This document shows, piece after piece, positions 1 through 7,575 of a DNA stretch of 23,852 nt. Every line of letters begins with the position of its first letter. Position 1 is the first letter of the stretch. The DNA lies in NCBI GenBank assembly GCA_038117225.1, contig JAYOFM010000055.1, positions 1 through 23,852 on the forward strand. Direction: 5' to 3'. This DNA comes from JAYOFM01 sp038117225. Lineage in GTDB: Bacteria > Pseudomonadota > Alphaproteobacteria > Rhodospirillales > Casp-alpha2. Position numbers and translations under genes: made by a program. The notes under the pieces are model-generated. The model was not told the origin of the DNA and searched no databases. It saw only the letters and a program-made list of their open reading frames with translations.

Positions 1-54
<54 letters not shown>

Positions 55-130
55 ATGAATTTCTGCCGGGCCTTGCGGCCCTTTTGGGTTTGGCCGGGCC
101 GTTGGGGCGGCCGGCCGGGTCGGGTCGGGA

Positions 131-192
131 ACATATGGGCGGAGGCCGTCCCGTGGCAAGGGAAAATCACTGCCCGCTGGCCGCCCATATGT
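131..192. repeat. Perfect 12-bp inverted repeat, 38-nt spacer
   Basis: ACATATGGGCGG at 131-142 is exactly mirrored by CCGCCCATATGT at 181-192. The spacer contains a second small pairing (CCC/GGG around 149-158). The repeat lies between the stop codon of the minus-strand zinc-ribbon gene (243) and the 5' end of tRNA-Ala (54). In RNA it could form a long stem in the 3' region of the zinc-ribbon transcript. No T-run follows on either strand, so it is not a standard intrinsic terminator. It could be an operator, a processing stem or a short repeated element. Confidence 0.6.
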
Positions 193-242
193 GCCGGCGG
201 TGGGGTGATCGATGTTTCCGGGTGTCCTGCCGCGTTTCCCGC

Positions 243-605
243 TTAAATCTTGTCGTCACTGACCTCAATGTGTTCCTTGACCTCGCCCAGGTCGTCATCG
301 TCGTCGCCGAGATCGGAGGTATCCTCGATCACGTCTTCGTCCTCGTCGTCATCGTCGAGCACATCTTCCAGATCGGCGTCGTCATCCACCTCCACCGAAT
401 CCTCGTCATCCAGCGGCTTGGCCACCTTGGCCGGTGGGACCGGTGGTTTCGGCTTGGCCGGCGCGGGCGCGCGCGGCTTGACGACCGGTTTGGCGGACAC
501 CGGTGTTTCGCATTTCGGGCACGGTGCCGGATCGCGCTTGAGGTCATAAAACTTGGCCCCGCAGCTCGGGCAGATGATCTTGGTTCCCCACTCGGGTTTG
601 GCCAC
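243..605 (-). CDS. FYDLN-type zinc-ribbon protein with acidic tail (TIGR02300-like)
   Basis: The 120-residue product opens with a small zinc ribbon containing CPSC and CPKC pairs (about residues 11-14 and 28-31) around the GAKFYDL motif. A Pro/Ala/Lys-rich linker follows, then a tail of Asp/Glu runs (about residues 67-120). This matches the alphaproteobacterial TIGR02300 / 'FYDLN acid domain' family, whose function I do not know. The start is GTG at 605, because the reverse strand has AGGAGG about 6 nt upstream and the family begins at this AKPEWGTK segment. The reading frame stays open upstream to 713, but that extension has no family resemblance. The gene is transcribed away from aroA; the acidic tail suggests binding to basic partners, which is inference. 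Confidence 0.88.
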   Translation of the reverse strand: MAKPEWGTKIICPSCGAKFYDLKRDPAPCPKCETPVSAKPVVKPRAPAPAKPKPPVPPAKVAKPLDDEDSVEVDDDADLEDVLDDDDEDEDVIEDTSDLGDDDDDLGEVKEHIEVSDDKI

Positions 606-663
606 GGTATTCCTCCTGCGCACCAATTTATCGATCGGTCGATGGGCGATGGCGAGGGATAAT

Positions 664-678
664 GGCACCGACGGTGCC
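664..678. promoter_or_regulatory. 15-bp palindrome in the divergent intergenic region
   Basis: GGCACCG-A-CGGTGCC is a perfect 7+1+7 palindrome. It lies about 60 nt upstream of the GTG start of the minus-strand zinc-ribbon gene and about 120 nt upstream of aroA. On the minus strand a perfect TTGACA hexamer lies just upstream (727-732), but I find no good -10 at the expected spacing. A dimeric regulator site is possible; the assignment is weak. Confidence 0.3.
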
Positions 679-796
679 GTTCCAAGGCCAACGCTCTTGG
701 CGCCCTTTGCCAAATTCCACTGCCCCTGTCAAAAGGAAAAACCAACGGCTGTCGGCAAGTCTCGCCAGAGTTGCCCAAAGGTGGTAGACCCCGGCC

Positions 797-2170
797 ATGA
801 ACCAACGTGCCATAAATGACCCGAAAGCCGCCAATGCGAGCGCCCATCCAGGCAAATCCCTCGCCGGACGGTTGCGCGTGCCGGGCGATAAATCAGTTTC
901 CCACCGGGCGTTGATGTTGGGTGGTCTGGCCATTGGCGAGACCACCGTTACCGGCATGCTCGAGGGCGAGGACGTGCTGGCCACGGCGGCGGCCATGCGC
1001 CGCATGGGCGCCGACATTACGCGCACCGATGACGGCGCCGAGACCGTTTGGCGGATCGTCGGGCGCGGCCTCGGCGGCCTGGTGGAACCGGACGATGTGC
1101 TCGACATGGGCAACGCCGGCACCGGCTGCCGGCTGCTCATGGGACTGGTCGCCGGTCACCCGATCCGCGCCACCTTTACCGGTGACGCCTCGCTCCGGCG
1201 CCGGCCGATGGAACGCATCATGGCGCCGCTGCGCCAGATGGGGGCGCGCTTCGAGGCCCGCGACGGCGGTCTGCTGCCGATCACCGTTAACGGTCCGGAT
1301 ACCCCGCTGCCCATCGACTACACCCTGCCGGTGGCGTCGGCGCAGGTGAAATCGGCGGTGCTGCTGGCCGGCCTGTCGGCGCCCGGCGAGACCACGGTCA
1401 TCGAGCCGTCGCCGAGCCGCGACCACACGGAGCGCATGCTGGCGCACTTCGGCGCCGAGGTCCGCGTCGCCGACGACGCCGACGGCGGCCGCCGCGTCAC
1501 TGTCGTCGGACAGCCGGAACTGCGGGCGGCGGCGATTGCCGTGCCCGGCGATATTTCCTCGGCCGCGTTTCCCTTGGTGGCGGCGCTGATCGTGCCGGGG
1601 TCGGCGTTGGAGATCACCGGCGTCGGCCTCAATCCGCTGCGCGCCGGGCTGCTCGATACGTTGGCCGAAATGGGCGCGGCGATTGAGATCCGCAATCGTC
1701 GCGACGAGGGCGGCGAACCGGTCGGTGATCTGATCGCCGTGGCGGGGCCGCTTGGTGCCATCACCGTGCCGGCGGCACGCGCACCGTCGATGATCGATGA
1801 ATATCCGGTGCTCGCCGTCGCCGCCGCCTTTGCCGACGGCACCACGCGCATGGAAGGACTGGGTGAGCTTCGGGTCAAGGAATCGGACCGTCTCGCCGCC
1901 GTCGCCACGGGACTTGCCGCCTGCGGGGTCGGCGTGCGCGCCGGCGACGACTGGCTGGAAGTCGACGGCGGTGCCGGCACGCCGCCCGCTGGCGGCGCCG
2001 CCATCGTCACCGACCTTGACCACCGGATCGCGATGGCGTTCCTGGTGCTCGGTCTGGCCGCCGCGGCACCGGTGACCATCGACGACGCCAGCCCCATCGC
2101 CACCAGCTTCCCCGGTTTTATCGATATGATGAACGGCCTGGGCGCCGACATTCGGGAGACGCCAGCATGA
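797..2170 (+). CDS. aroA: 3-phosphoshikimate 1-carboxyvinyltransferase (EPSP synthase), class II
   Basis: Joins shikimate-3-phosphate and phosphoenolpyruvate to form EPSP, the sixth step of the shikimate pathway, in the cytosol. The 457-residue protein shows PGDKSVSHRA (29-38), GNAGTGCR (105-112), RRRPMER (134-140), SAQVKSA (181-187), RDHTERM (208-214), IDEYPVLA (333-340), RVKESDR (359-365) and DHRIAM (408-413). The whole chain resembles the Agrobacterium CP4 class II enzyme. At the CP4 Ala100 position this protein has Gly108, the ancestral residue. The ATG at 797 has a distant AGGTGG (about 12 nt upstream), and the next in-frame ATG would remove the substrate motif. It overlaps cmk by 4 nt (ATGA), implying translational coupling. 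Confidence 0.97.
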   Translation: MNQRAINDPKAANASAHPGKSLAGRLRVPGDKSVSHRALMLGGLAIGETTVTGMLEGEDVLATAAAMRRMGADITRTDDGAETVWRIVGRGLGGLVEPDDVLDMGNAGTGCRLLMGLVAGHPIRATFTGDASLRRRPMERIMAPLRQMGARFEARDGGLLPITVNGPDTPLPIDYTLPVASAQVKSAVLLAGLSAPGETTVIEPSPSRDHTERMLAHFGAEVRVADDADGGRRVTVVGQPELRAAAIAVPGDISSAAFPLVAALIVPGSALEITGVGLNPLRAGLLDTLAEMGAAIEIRNRRDEGGEPVGDLIAVAGPLGAITVPAARAPSMIDEYPVLAVAAAFADGTTRMEGLGELRVKESDRLAAVATGLAACGVGVRAGDDWLEVDGGAGTPPAGGAAIVTDLDHRIAMAFLVLGLAAAAPVTIDDASPIATSFPGFIDMMNGLGADIRETPA

Positions 2171-2820
2171 CCGATACCGCCATGATCATCGCCATCGACG
2201 GGCCGGCGGCGGCCGGCAAGGGAACATTGGCCCGGCGCCTGGCGGCGCATTTCGGACTCGCCTATCTGGATACCGGGCTGCTCTATCGCGCCACCGGCAA
2301 GCGGGTGCTCGACGCCGGCGCTGATCCGGAAGACGCGGCGGCGGCGGAAGCGGCGGCGCGGGCGTTGACGCCCGGCGATCTCGACGCCCCCGGCTTGCGC
2401 GCCGATGATGTCGCCCAGGCGGCGTCCAAGGTGTCTGCCATTCCCGGCGTGCGCGCGGCGCTGTTGGAGTTCCAACGGGCCTTCGCCGCCGCGCCGCCCG
2501 AGGGCCGTGGCGGCGCCGTTCTGGACGGCCGCGACATCGGCACCGTGGTCTGCCCCGATGCCAGCACCAAGCTGTTCGTTACCGCATCGGCGGAAGTGCG
2601 CGCGGAACGGCGGCTTAAGGAGTTGCAGGGACGCGGCGACGGGGCTATATACTCCCGCGTTTTGCAGGATATGAAGGAACGGGACGCGCGCGATCAATCG
2701 CGCGCCGTTTCACCCCTGGAGCCGGCCAGCGACGCCCACCAGCTGGATACCTCGGACATGGATGCCGATCAGGTATTCGCGCTGGCGCTCCGCATCATCG
2801 CCCCGCAAGACAACCCGTGA
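2167..2820 (+). CDS. cmk: Cytidylate kinase
   Basis: Phosphorylates CMP and dCMP with ATP in pyrimidine salvage and nucleotide supply. The 217-residue product has a P-loop GPAAAGKGT (12-20), the YLDTGLLYRA acceptor-site segment (33-42), GRDIGTVVCPDA (121-132) and the lid segment RDARDQSRA (172-180), all diagnostic of Cmk. Its length is normal for the family. The ATG overlaps the aroA stop (ATGA), so the two are probably co-translated. The aroA-cmk-rpsA order is common in proteobacteria. A TATATA element sits inside the coding region at 2646-2651 and may serve as a promoter for rpsA. Confidence 0.97.
   Translation: MTDTAMIIAIDGPAAAGKGTLARRLAAHFGLAYLDTGLLYRATGKRVLDAGADPEDAAAAEAAARALTPGDLDAPGLRADDVAQAASKVSAIPGVRAALLEFQRAFAAAPPEGRGGAVLDGRDIGTVVCPDASTKLFVTASAEVRAERRLKELQGRGDGAIYSRVLQDMKERDARDQSRAVSPLEPASDAHQLDTSDMDADQVFALALRIIAPQDNP
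2623..2651 (+). promoter_or_regulatory. Possible sigma-70-type promoter inside cmk, for rpsA
   Basis: TTGCAG (2623-2628), a 17-nt spacer and TATATA (2646-2651), followed by CTCCCGCG. The AT hexamer stands out in a very GC-rich gene, and housekeeping promoters of this shape (TATATA then a C-rich start) are common ahead of ribosomal genes in alphaproteobacteria, as far as I recall. The -35 matches consensus at only three positions. If used, the rpsA leader would be about 330 nt long and overlap the cmk 3' end. Confidence 0.4.
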
Positions 2821-2993
2821 CGATCCAGGCGGCGGTTTACCGTCGCCGGGCGCGTCAAACCATCGGTCCCCAGCGGCCCCGAAGAGGCGGCGACGGCGGA
2901 TGGTGGGCATCGCTCCATGGTGGACGGTGCCGATTTAAACCCAAGACCACCGGATACAACCGGTTGGCCAGAAACGATCGAAAGGATTTTAAC

Positions 2994-4943
2994 ATGGCCG
3001 ACAAGATTCAGGCTGCCGCTGACGAGACCCCCCCCATGACCGAGGATTTCGCCGCCCTGCTGGATGAACAGCTGGGCGTCGCCGAAGACGGTTTCGAGGG
3101 CCGCGTGCTGACCGGCACCGTGCTATCCATCGACAATGACCACGTCATCATCGACGTCGGTCTCAAGTCGGAAGGCCGCGTCCCGGTCAAGGAATTCGCC
3201 CTGCCGGGTCAGGGGCATGATCTTTCCCCTGGTGACAGTGTCGACGTTTTCGTCGAGCGCTATGAGGACCGCGACGGCCTGATCCGGCTGAGCCGCGAAA
3301 AGGCCCGGCGCGAGGAAGCGTGGACCGATCTGGAAAAATCATTCAAGAAGGCCGAGCGCGTCAACGGCGTCATCTTCGGCCGCGTCAAGGGCGGCTTCAT
3401 CGTCGACCTGTCGGGCGCCGTGGCGTTTCTGCCGGGCAGCCAGGTGGACATCCGCCCGGTGCGCGACGTGACGCCGCTGATGAACACGCCGCAACCGTTC
3501 CAGATCCTGAAGATGGACGTGACGCGCAACAACATCGTCGTTTCCCGCCGCGCCGTGCTTGAGGAAACCCGTTCCGCCGAGCGTTCCGAACTGATCGCCA
3601 ATCTGAAGGAAGGCCAGGTTCTGGAAGGTGTGGTCAAGAACATCACCGACTACGGCGCCTTCGTCGATCTCGGCGGTGTCGACGGCCTGCTGCACGTTAC
3701 CGACATCGCCTGGAAGCGCATCAACCATCCCTCCGAAGCCTTGCAGATCGGTGAAACCCTGAACGTTCAGGTGATCCGCTTTAACGCCGAAACGCAGCGT
3801 ATCTCGCTCGGCATGAAGCAGTTGGAAGCCGACCCGTGGGACGGCGTTGCCGCCAAGTACCCGTCGGAAGCCAAGTTCGTTGGCCGCGTCACCAACATCA
3901 CCGACTACGGCGCCTTCGTCGAGTTGGAGCCGGGTGTCGAGGGCTTGGTCCACGTTTCCGAAATGAGCTGGACCAAGAAAAATGTGCACCCGGGTAAGAT
4001 CGTAGCGACCAGCCAGGAAGTCGAAGTGATGGTGCTGGATACGGATCCGGAAAAGCGCCGCATTTCGCTCGGCCTCAAGCAGACCATGGACAACCCGTGG
4101 GATTCCTTCCAGGAGCGATTCCCGATCGGTGCCGAGGTCGAGGGCGAGGTCAAGAACATCACCGAGTTCGGCCTGTTCATCGGCCTCGACGGCGAAATCG
4201 ACGGTATGGCCCATCTGTCGGACTTGAGCTGGGACAAGGCGGGCGAAGCCGCCCTGGCCGACTACAAGAAGGGCGACATGGTCAAGGCCAAGGTGCTCGA
4301 CATCGATATTGAGAAAGAACGTATCTCGCTCGGCGTCAAGCAGCTGTCCGAGGATCCCGTGGGCGGCGCCATTGATAACCTGAAGCGCGGCGCCATCGTT
4401 ACCTGCACGGTGACCGAAGTGAATGAGAACGGTATCGAGGTTTTGGTCAACGGCTCGGTGCCCGGCTTCATTCGTAAGCCCGAACTGTCGCGTGACCGTT
4501 CCGAACAGCGTCCCGACCGTTTCGCCGCCGGCGAGAAGGTCGATGCCAAGATCACCCAGATCGACAAGTCCAGCCGCAAGCTGTCCCTGTCGATCAAGGC
4601 GCGCGAGACGGACGAGGAACAGAAGGCCGTGAAGGAATACGGTTCCACGGATTCCGGCGCCTCATTGGGTGAAATCCTCGGCGCCGCTCTCAAGGAAAAG
4701 CAGCGCGAGGCGGAAAACGCGGCGGAGGCCGATGACGACGATGCCGCGGAACCGGCTAGCGAGGCCGCCGATGGCGACGCCGAGGCCAAGCCCAAGCCCA
4801 AGAAGGCAGCAGCCAAGAAGGCGGCCGCCAAGAAGCCGGCGGCCAAGAGGCCGGCCAAGAAAGCGGTGAAGAAGACCGCGAAGAAGGCCGCCAAGGCCGA
4901 TGATGCCGCCGACTCGGGTGACGACGGGGCTTCCGACGCCTGA
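2994..4943 (+). CDS. rpsA: 30S ribosomal protein S1, with a long charged C-terminal tail
   Basis: Binds mRNA on the 30S subunit during translation initiation. The 649-residue product contains six S1 (OB-fold) domains at about 34-103, 120-187, 205-276, 290-363, 377-450 and 463-536. Repeated motifs are NITDYGAFV at 216-224 and 301-309, and KNITEFGLFI at 387-396. E. coli S1 has 557 residues. Here an extra tail follows: acidic (about 576-598), then a Lys/Ala/Pro-rich histone-H1-like stretch (599-634), then an acidic end. The ATG at 2994 is chosen because it has AAAGGA upstream and begins the conserved N-terminus; the frame is open back to 2817 without S1 similarity. The 173-nt gap after cmk could hold a regulatory leader, but I see no firm motif. 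Confidence 0.96.
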   Translation: MADKIQAAADETPPMTEDFAALLDEQLGVAEDGFEGRVLTGTVLSIDNDHVIIDVGLKSEGRVPVKEFALPGQGHDLSPGDSVDVFVERYEDRDGLIRLSREKARREEAWTDLEKSFKKAERVNGVIFGRVKGGFIVDLSGAVAFLPGSQVDIRPVRDVTPLMNTPQPFQILKMDVTRNNIVVSRRAVLEETRSAERSELIANLKEGQVLEGVVKNITDYGAFVDLGGVDGLLHVTDIAWKRINHPSEALQIGETLNVQVIRFNAETQRISLGMKQLEADPWDGVAAKYPSEAKFVGRVTNITDYGAFVELEPGVEGLVHVSEMSWTKKNVHPGKIVATSQEVEVMVLDTDPEKRRISLGLKQTMDNPWDSFQERFPIGAEVEGEVKNITEFGLFIGLDGEIDGMAHLSDLSWDKAGEAALADYKKGDMVKAKVLDIDIEKERISLGVKQLSEDPVGGAIDNLKRGAIVTCTVTEVNENGIEVLVNGSVPGFIRKPELSRDRSEQRPDRFAAGEKVDAKITQIDKSSRKLSLSIKARETDEEQKAVKEYGSTDSGASLGEILGAALKEKQREAENAAEADDDDAAEPASEAADGDAEAKPKPKKAAAKKAAAKKPAAKRPAKKAVKKTAKKAAKADDAADSGDDGASDA

Positions 4944-5013
4944 GCCATGATCCGGATGCCCGCTCGCTGGGGGTCCCGGCGGGCGGCATTCGCAAAGTGA
5001 CCATGAGGCGACC

Positions 5014-5916
5014 ATGACTCTTGATGCCGACCAGTTGCTTGATCGTCGACGCTTGAAGCGGCGGCTCGCCGCGTGGCAGATCGTCGCCGTCGTCGCGCTC
5101 GTGATCGCCGGCTTCGCGTGGGCGGAACTGGATACGGAAAAGGACCACGTGGCGCGCCTGACCATCGACGGCATCATTTTCGACGATGCCGATCGGGCGG
5201 CGGCGCTCGACGGTATCGCCGGCGACGACCACGCCCGCGCCCTGATCATCGCCATCAATTCACCGGGCGGCACGTTTGTCGGCGGCGAGGCGACCTACCG
5301 GCGGCTGCGTGAAATCGCCAAGCGCATCCCGGTGGTCGCGGTGATGGGCAATACCGCCACCTCCGCCGGCTACATGATCGCCATTGGCGCCGATCACATC
5401 ATCGCTCACGCCGGCACCATCACCGGCTCCATCGGCGTCATCATGCAGACCGCCGATTTGACCGGACTGCTGGAAAAGCTGGGCATCAAGCCGGAGACGG
5501 TCAAGAGCGGCGCGCTGAAGGCGCAGCCCAATCCGCTTGAGCCGTTCGAGCCCGTCGCCCGCGCCGCCACCAAACAACTGATTCAGGAACTGCATGGTTT
5601 GTTCGTCGACATGGTCGCCGAACGGCGGCCGTTGGAGCGGGACCAAATCGTCGCCCTCGCCGACGGGCGGATTTTTTCCGGCCGCCAGGCCAAGGCCGAG
5701 GGGCTGATCGATGCCGTTGGCGCCGAGACTCTGGCTCGCGACTGGCTGGTCGAAAAGCATGGCATTGACCGTGGCCTGCCGCTGCACGATGTGCCCTATG
5801 GGTCCGAGCAGAAATGGTGGCGCAAGGCGGTCGAAGGGACGATCGGAAAAGCGCTGTTTTCTGAACGGCTTAGACTTGACGGGGTGGTTTCGCTTTGGCA
5901 CCCTGGCGGTTGGTAG
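5014..5916 (+). CDS. sppA: Signal peptide peptidase SppA, short S49 type
   Basis: Inner-membrane serine protease of family S49 that degrades cleaved signal peptides and possibly other membrane peptides. The 300-residue protein has one N-terminal membrane segment (about 21-37). The catalytic region follows: NSPGGTFVGG (82-91), TSAGYM with probable nucleophile Ser117, GSIGV (138-142), and SGALKA with probable general base Lys169. It is the single-domain form, about half the length of E. coli SppA. GAGG lies about 5 nt before the ATG at 5014; a nearby ATG at 5003 is out of frame. It follows rpsA by 70 nt and precedes ihfB. Confidence 0.93.
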   Translation: MTLDADQLLDRRRLKRRLAAWQIVAVVALVIAGFAWAELDTEKDHVARLTIDGIIFDDADRAAALDGIAGDDHARALIIAINSPGGTFVGGEATYRRLREIAKRIPVVAVMGNTATSAGYMIAIGADHIIAHAGTITGSIGVIMQTADLTGLLEKLGIKPETVKSGALKAQPNPLEPFEPVARAATKQLIQELHGLFVDMVAERRPLERDQIVALADGRIFSGRQAKAEGLIDAVGAETLARDWLVEKHGIDRGLPLHDVPYGSEQKWWRKAVEGTIGKALFSERLRLDGVVSLWHPGGW

Positions 5917-5938
5917 ATGGCGTCGTGCGACGCGCCAT
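5917..5938. other. Hairpin directly after the sppA stop codon
   Basis: ATGGC-GTC pairs with GAC-(GC bulge)-GCCAT around a GTGC loop, starting at the first base after the sppA stop. No T-run follows, so it is not a textbook terminator. It may protect the upstream mRNA 3' end or attenuate read-through into ihfB. Confidence 0.35.
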
Positions 5939-6024
5939 AGGACCGGCGGCGTGAGACCCGGGGCAAACCCAGGCATGTCGCCAGTAATCCAGAGGAGGCC
6001 CGGGGCAGCCCACGGGATGACGCC

Positions 6025-6309
6025 ATGACCAAATCGGAATTAATCGCCAAGCTGGCGACGGACAACCCACACCTTTACCAGCGCGACGTGGAGCGCATCG
6101 TCAACACGATCTTCGATGAGATCACCACCGCACTGTCGCGAGGTGACCGGGTCGAATTGCGCGGTTTCGGCGCCTTCTCGGTTAAGGCGCGTGGTGCGCG
6201 CACCGGGCGCAATCCGCGCACCGGTGAATCGGTCGCGGTGTCGGAAAAGTTAATTCCCTATTTCAAGACCGGCAAGCAGCTGCGTGAAAAACTGAATGCC
6301 GGCGGCTGA
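6025..6309 (+). CDS. ihfB: Integration host factor, beta subunit
   Basis: DNA-bending nucleoid protein that forms a heterodimer with IhfA and acts in recombination, replication and sigma-54 regulation. The 94-residue product is full length. It starts MTKSELIAKL and has the DNA-binding arm with RNPRTG (62-67), whose Pro64 is the intercalating proline, and the C-terminal LIPYFKTGKQLREKL helix segment. A conserved AGGAGG lies too far upstream (5993-5998) to serve the ATG at 6025. The nearer GGGATGAC is a weak ribosome site, and an ATG at 6017 is out of frame. Its place after rpsA and sppA is typical. Confidence 0.95.
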   Translation: MTKSELIAKLATDNPHLYQRDVERIVNTIFDEITTALSRGDRVELRGFGAFSVKARGARTGRNPRTGESVAVSEKLIPYFKTGKQLREKLNAGG

Positions 6310-6359
6310 TCGTCGGCCTACGCGGCCCCGCGGCCGCATTTCTGGAATAGCATGATCCC

Positions 6360-6743
6360 ATGGGGCGTTTCTTTTCCTGGTTGATCCTGATCCCCGTCGC
6401 TGCGGTGGCCATCGCCTTCGCGGTATCGAACCGGACGCTTGCGCCGCTTGATCTGTGGCCGTTGCCGTTTGTTGCACAATTACCGGTGTTCGCGCTGGTT
6501 CTCGGCGCGGCGGTCGTCGGGTTCGTCTTCGGCGGAATCATGTCGTGGCTGTCGGGCGGCCGCACGCGCCGTCGGGCGCGCCACGCGGAAGCCCGCGCCG
6601 ACCGCGCCGAGCGTGATCATGAGCAGGCCAAGATGCGCCTGCTGCGGCTCGAGGACGAAGCCCGCCAGACGCGGGAAAAACTGGCGGCCGCCGAGCATTC
6701 CGGTGACGACGCTCGGCTGCCGGCGCCAAAGGATGCCGCGTGA
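6360..6743 (+). CDS. LapA-family (DUF1049) membrane protein
   Basis: A 127-residue small inner-membrane protein with two predicted membrane segments (about 5-23 and 41-64) separated by the short VSNRTLAPLDLWPLP loop. A positively charged stretch (68-82) and a helical, charged cytoplasmic tail follow. E. coli LapA works with LapB in control of lipopolysaccharide synthesis; whether this homologue does so is inference. The gene sits between ihfB and pyrF, a common position for this family in proteobacteria, and its stop overlaps the pyrF GTG by 4 nt. Confidence 0.85.
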   Translation: MGRFFSWLILIPVAAVAIAFAVSNRTLAPLDLWPLPFVAQLPVFALVLGAAVVGFVFGGIMSWLSGGRTRRRARHAEARADRAERDHEQAKMRLLRLEDEARQTREKLAAAEHSGDDARLPAPKDAA

Positions 6744-7450
6744 CGCCAGCGGATCGCATCTTCGTTGCCCTGGATACCACCGATGCCGCCGAGGCGGCGC
6801 GTCTGGCCGGTGCTCTGGCGGGTGCCGTCGGCGGCGTCAAGCTGGGCAAGGAATTCTTCACCGCCAACGGGCCGATTGGCGTCGGCCGGGTGACCGCCTC
6901 GGGGCTGCCGCTGTTCCTTGATCTCAAATTCCATGACATCCCCAACACCGTCGCCGGCGCCATCCGCTCGTCGCTGGCGCTGAAACCGATGATCGTCAAC
7001 GTGCACGCCAGCGGCGGGCCGGCGATGATGCGCGCCGCCGCCGATGCGGTCGCCGAAGCCGGGGCCGAAGGTGGCGCGGATCGGCCGATCCTGCTGGCGG
7101 TGACCGTGCTGACTTCCATGGGTCCTGATGATCTCGCCGCCGTCGGCATGGGCGATGATCCGGAGGCGCAGGTGGTGCGCTTGGCGCGTCTCGCCCAGCA
7201 GTCCGGCTGTGACGGCGTCGTCTGTTCACCGCGCGAGATCGCCGCCGTGCGCGACGCCTGTGGCACCGGTTTCAAGCTGGTGGTGCCTGGCATCCGACCA
7301 GAATGGGCGGCGAAGGGCGACCAGAAGCGCGTCACCACGCCGAAACAGGCGATCGACGCCGGCGCCGATTACCTGGTCATCGGCCGCCCCATCACCCAGG
7401 CCGACGACCCGCTTGACGCCGCCCGGCGCATCGCCGCGGAGATGGCCTGA
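6740..7450 (+). CDS. pyrF: Orotidine 5'-phosphate decarboxylase
   Basis: Converts OMP to UMP, the last step of de novo pyrimidine synthesis. The 236-residue TIM-barrel protein carries Asp12, Lys34 and the signature DLKFHDIPNT (61-70) with the catalytic Asp/Lys pair. It also has the phosphate-binding PGIRPEWA (183-190) and GRPIT (215-219). Translation starts at GTG 6740 inside a GTGA overlap with the preceding membrane-protein gene, so the two are probably coupled. A 125-nt gap follows before trpF, suggesting that the trp genes have their own promoter or leader. Confidence 0.96.
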   Translation: MTPADRIFVALDTTDAAEAARLAGALAGAVGGVKLGKEFFTANGPIGVGRVTASGLPLFLDLKFHDIPNTVAGAIRSSLALKPMIVNVHASGGPAMMRAAADAVAEAGAEGGADRPILLAVTVLTSMGPDDLAAVGMGDDPEAQVVRLARLAQQSGCDGVVCSPREIAAVRDACGTGFKLVVPGIRPEWAAKGDQKRVTTPKQAIDAGADYLVIGRPITQADDPLDAARRIAAEMA

Positions 7451-7575
7451 TAAATCCGGGTGACGGTATCCGCACTCGCTGCCTCGTGGTATTTCCGCGT
7501 CGCCCTTGACCAAACCCGTCTAACGGGACCATTTTCTGCCAGCAGACCCGGGCGCCCAGCACGGGTGTTTCGGGG

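Noticed and set aside
893..2023. Long minus-strand open frame opposite aroA
   Set aside because: Shadow of a well-supported gene in GC-rich DNA; its product is Arg/His/Gly-rich with no family motif.
4957..4996. Possible terminator after rpsA
   Set aside because: Only a broken stem (ATGCC/GGCAT with an internal bulge) and no T-run.
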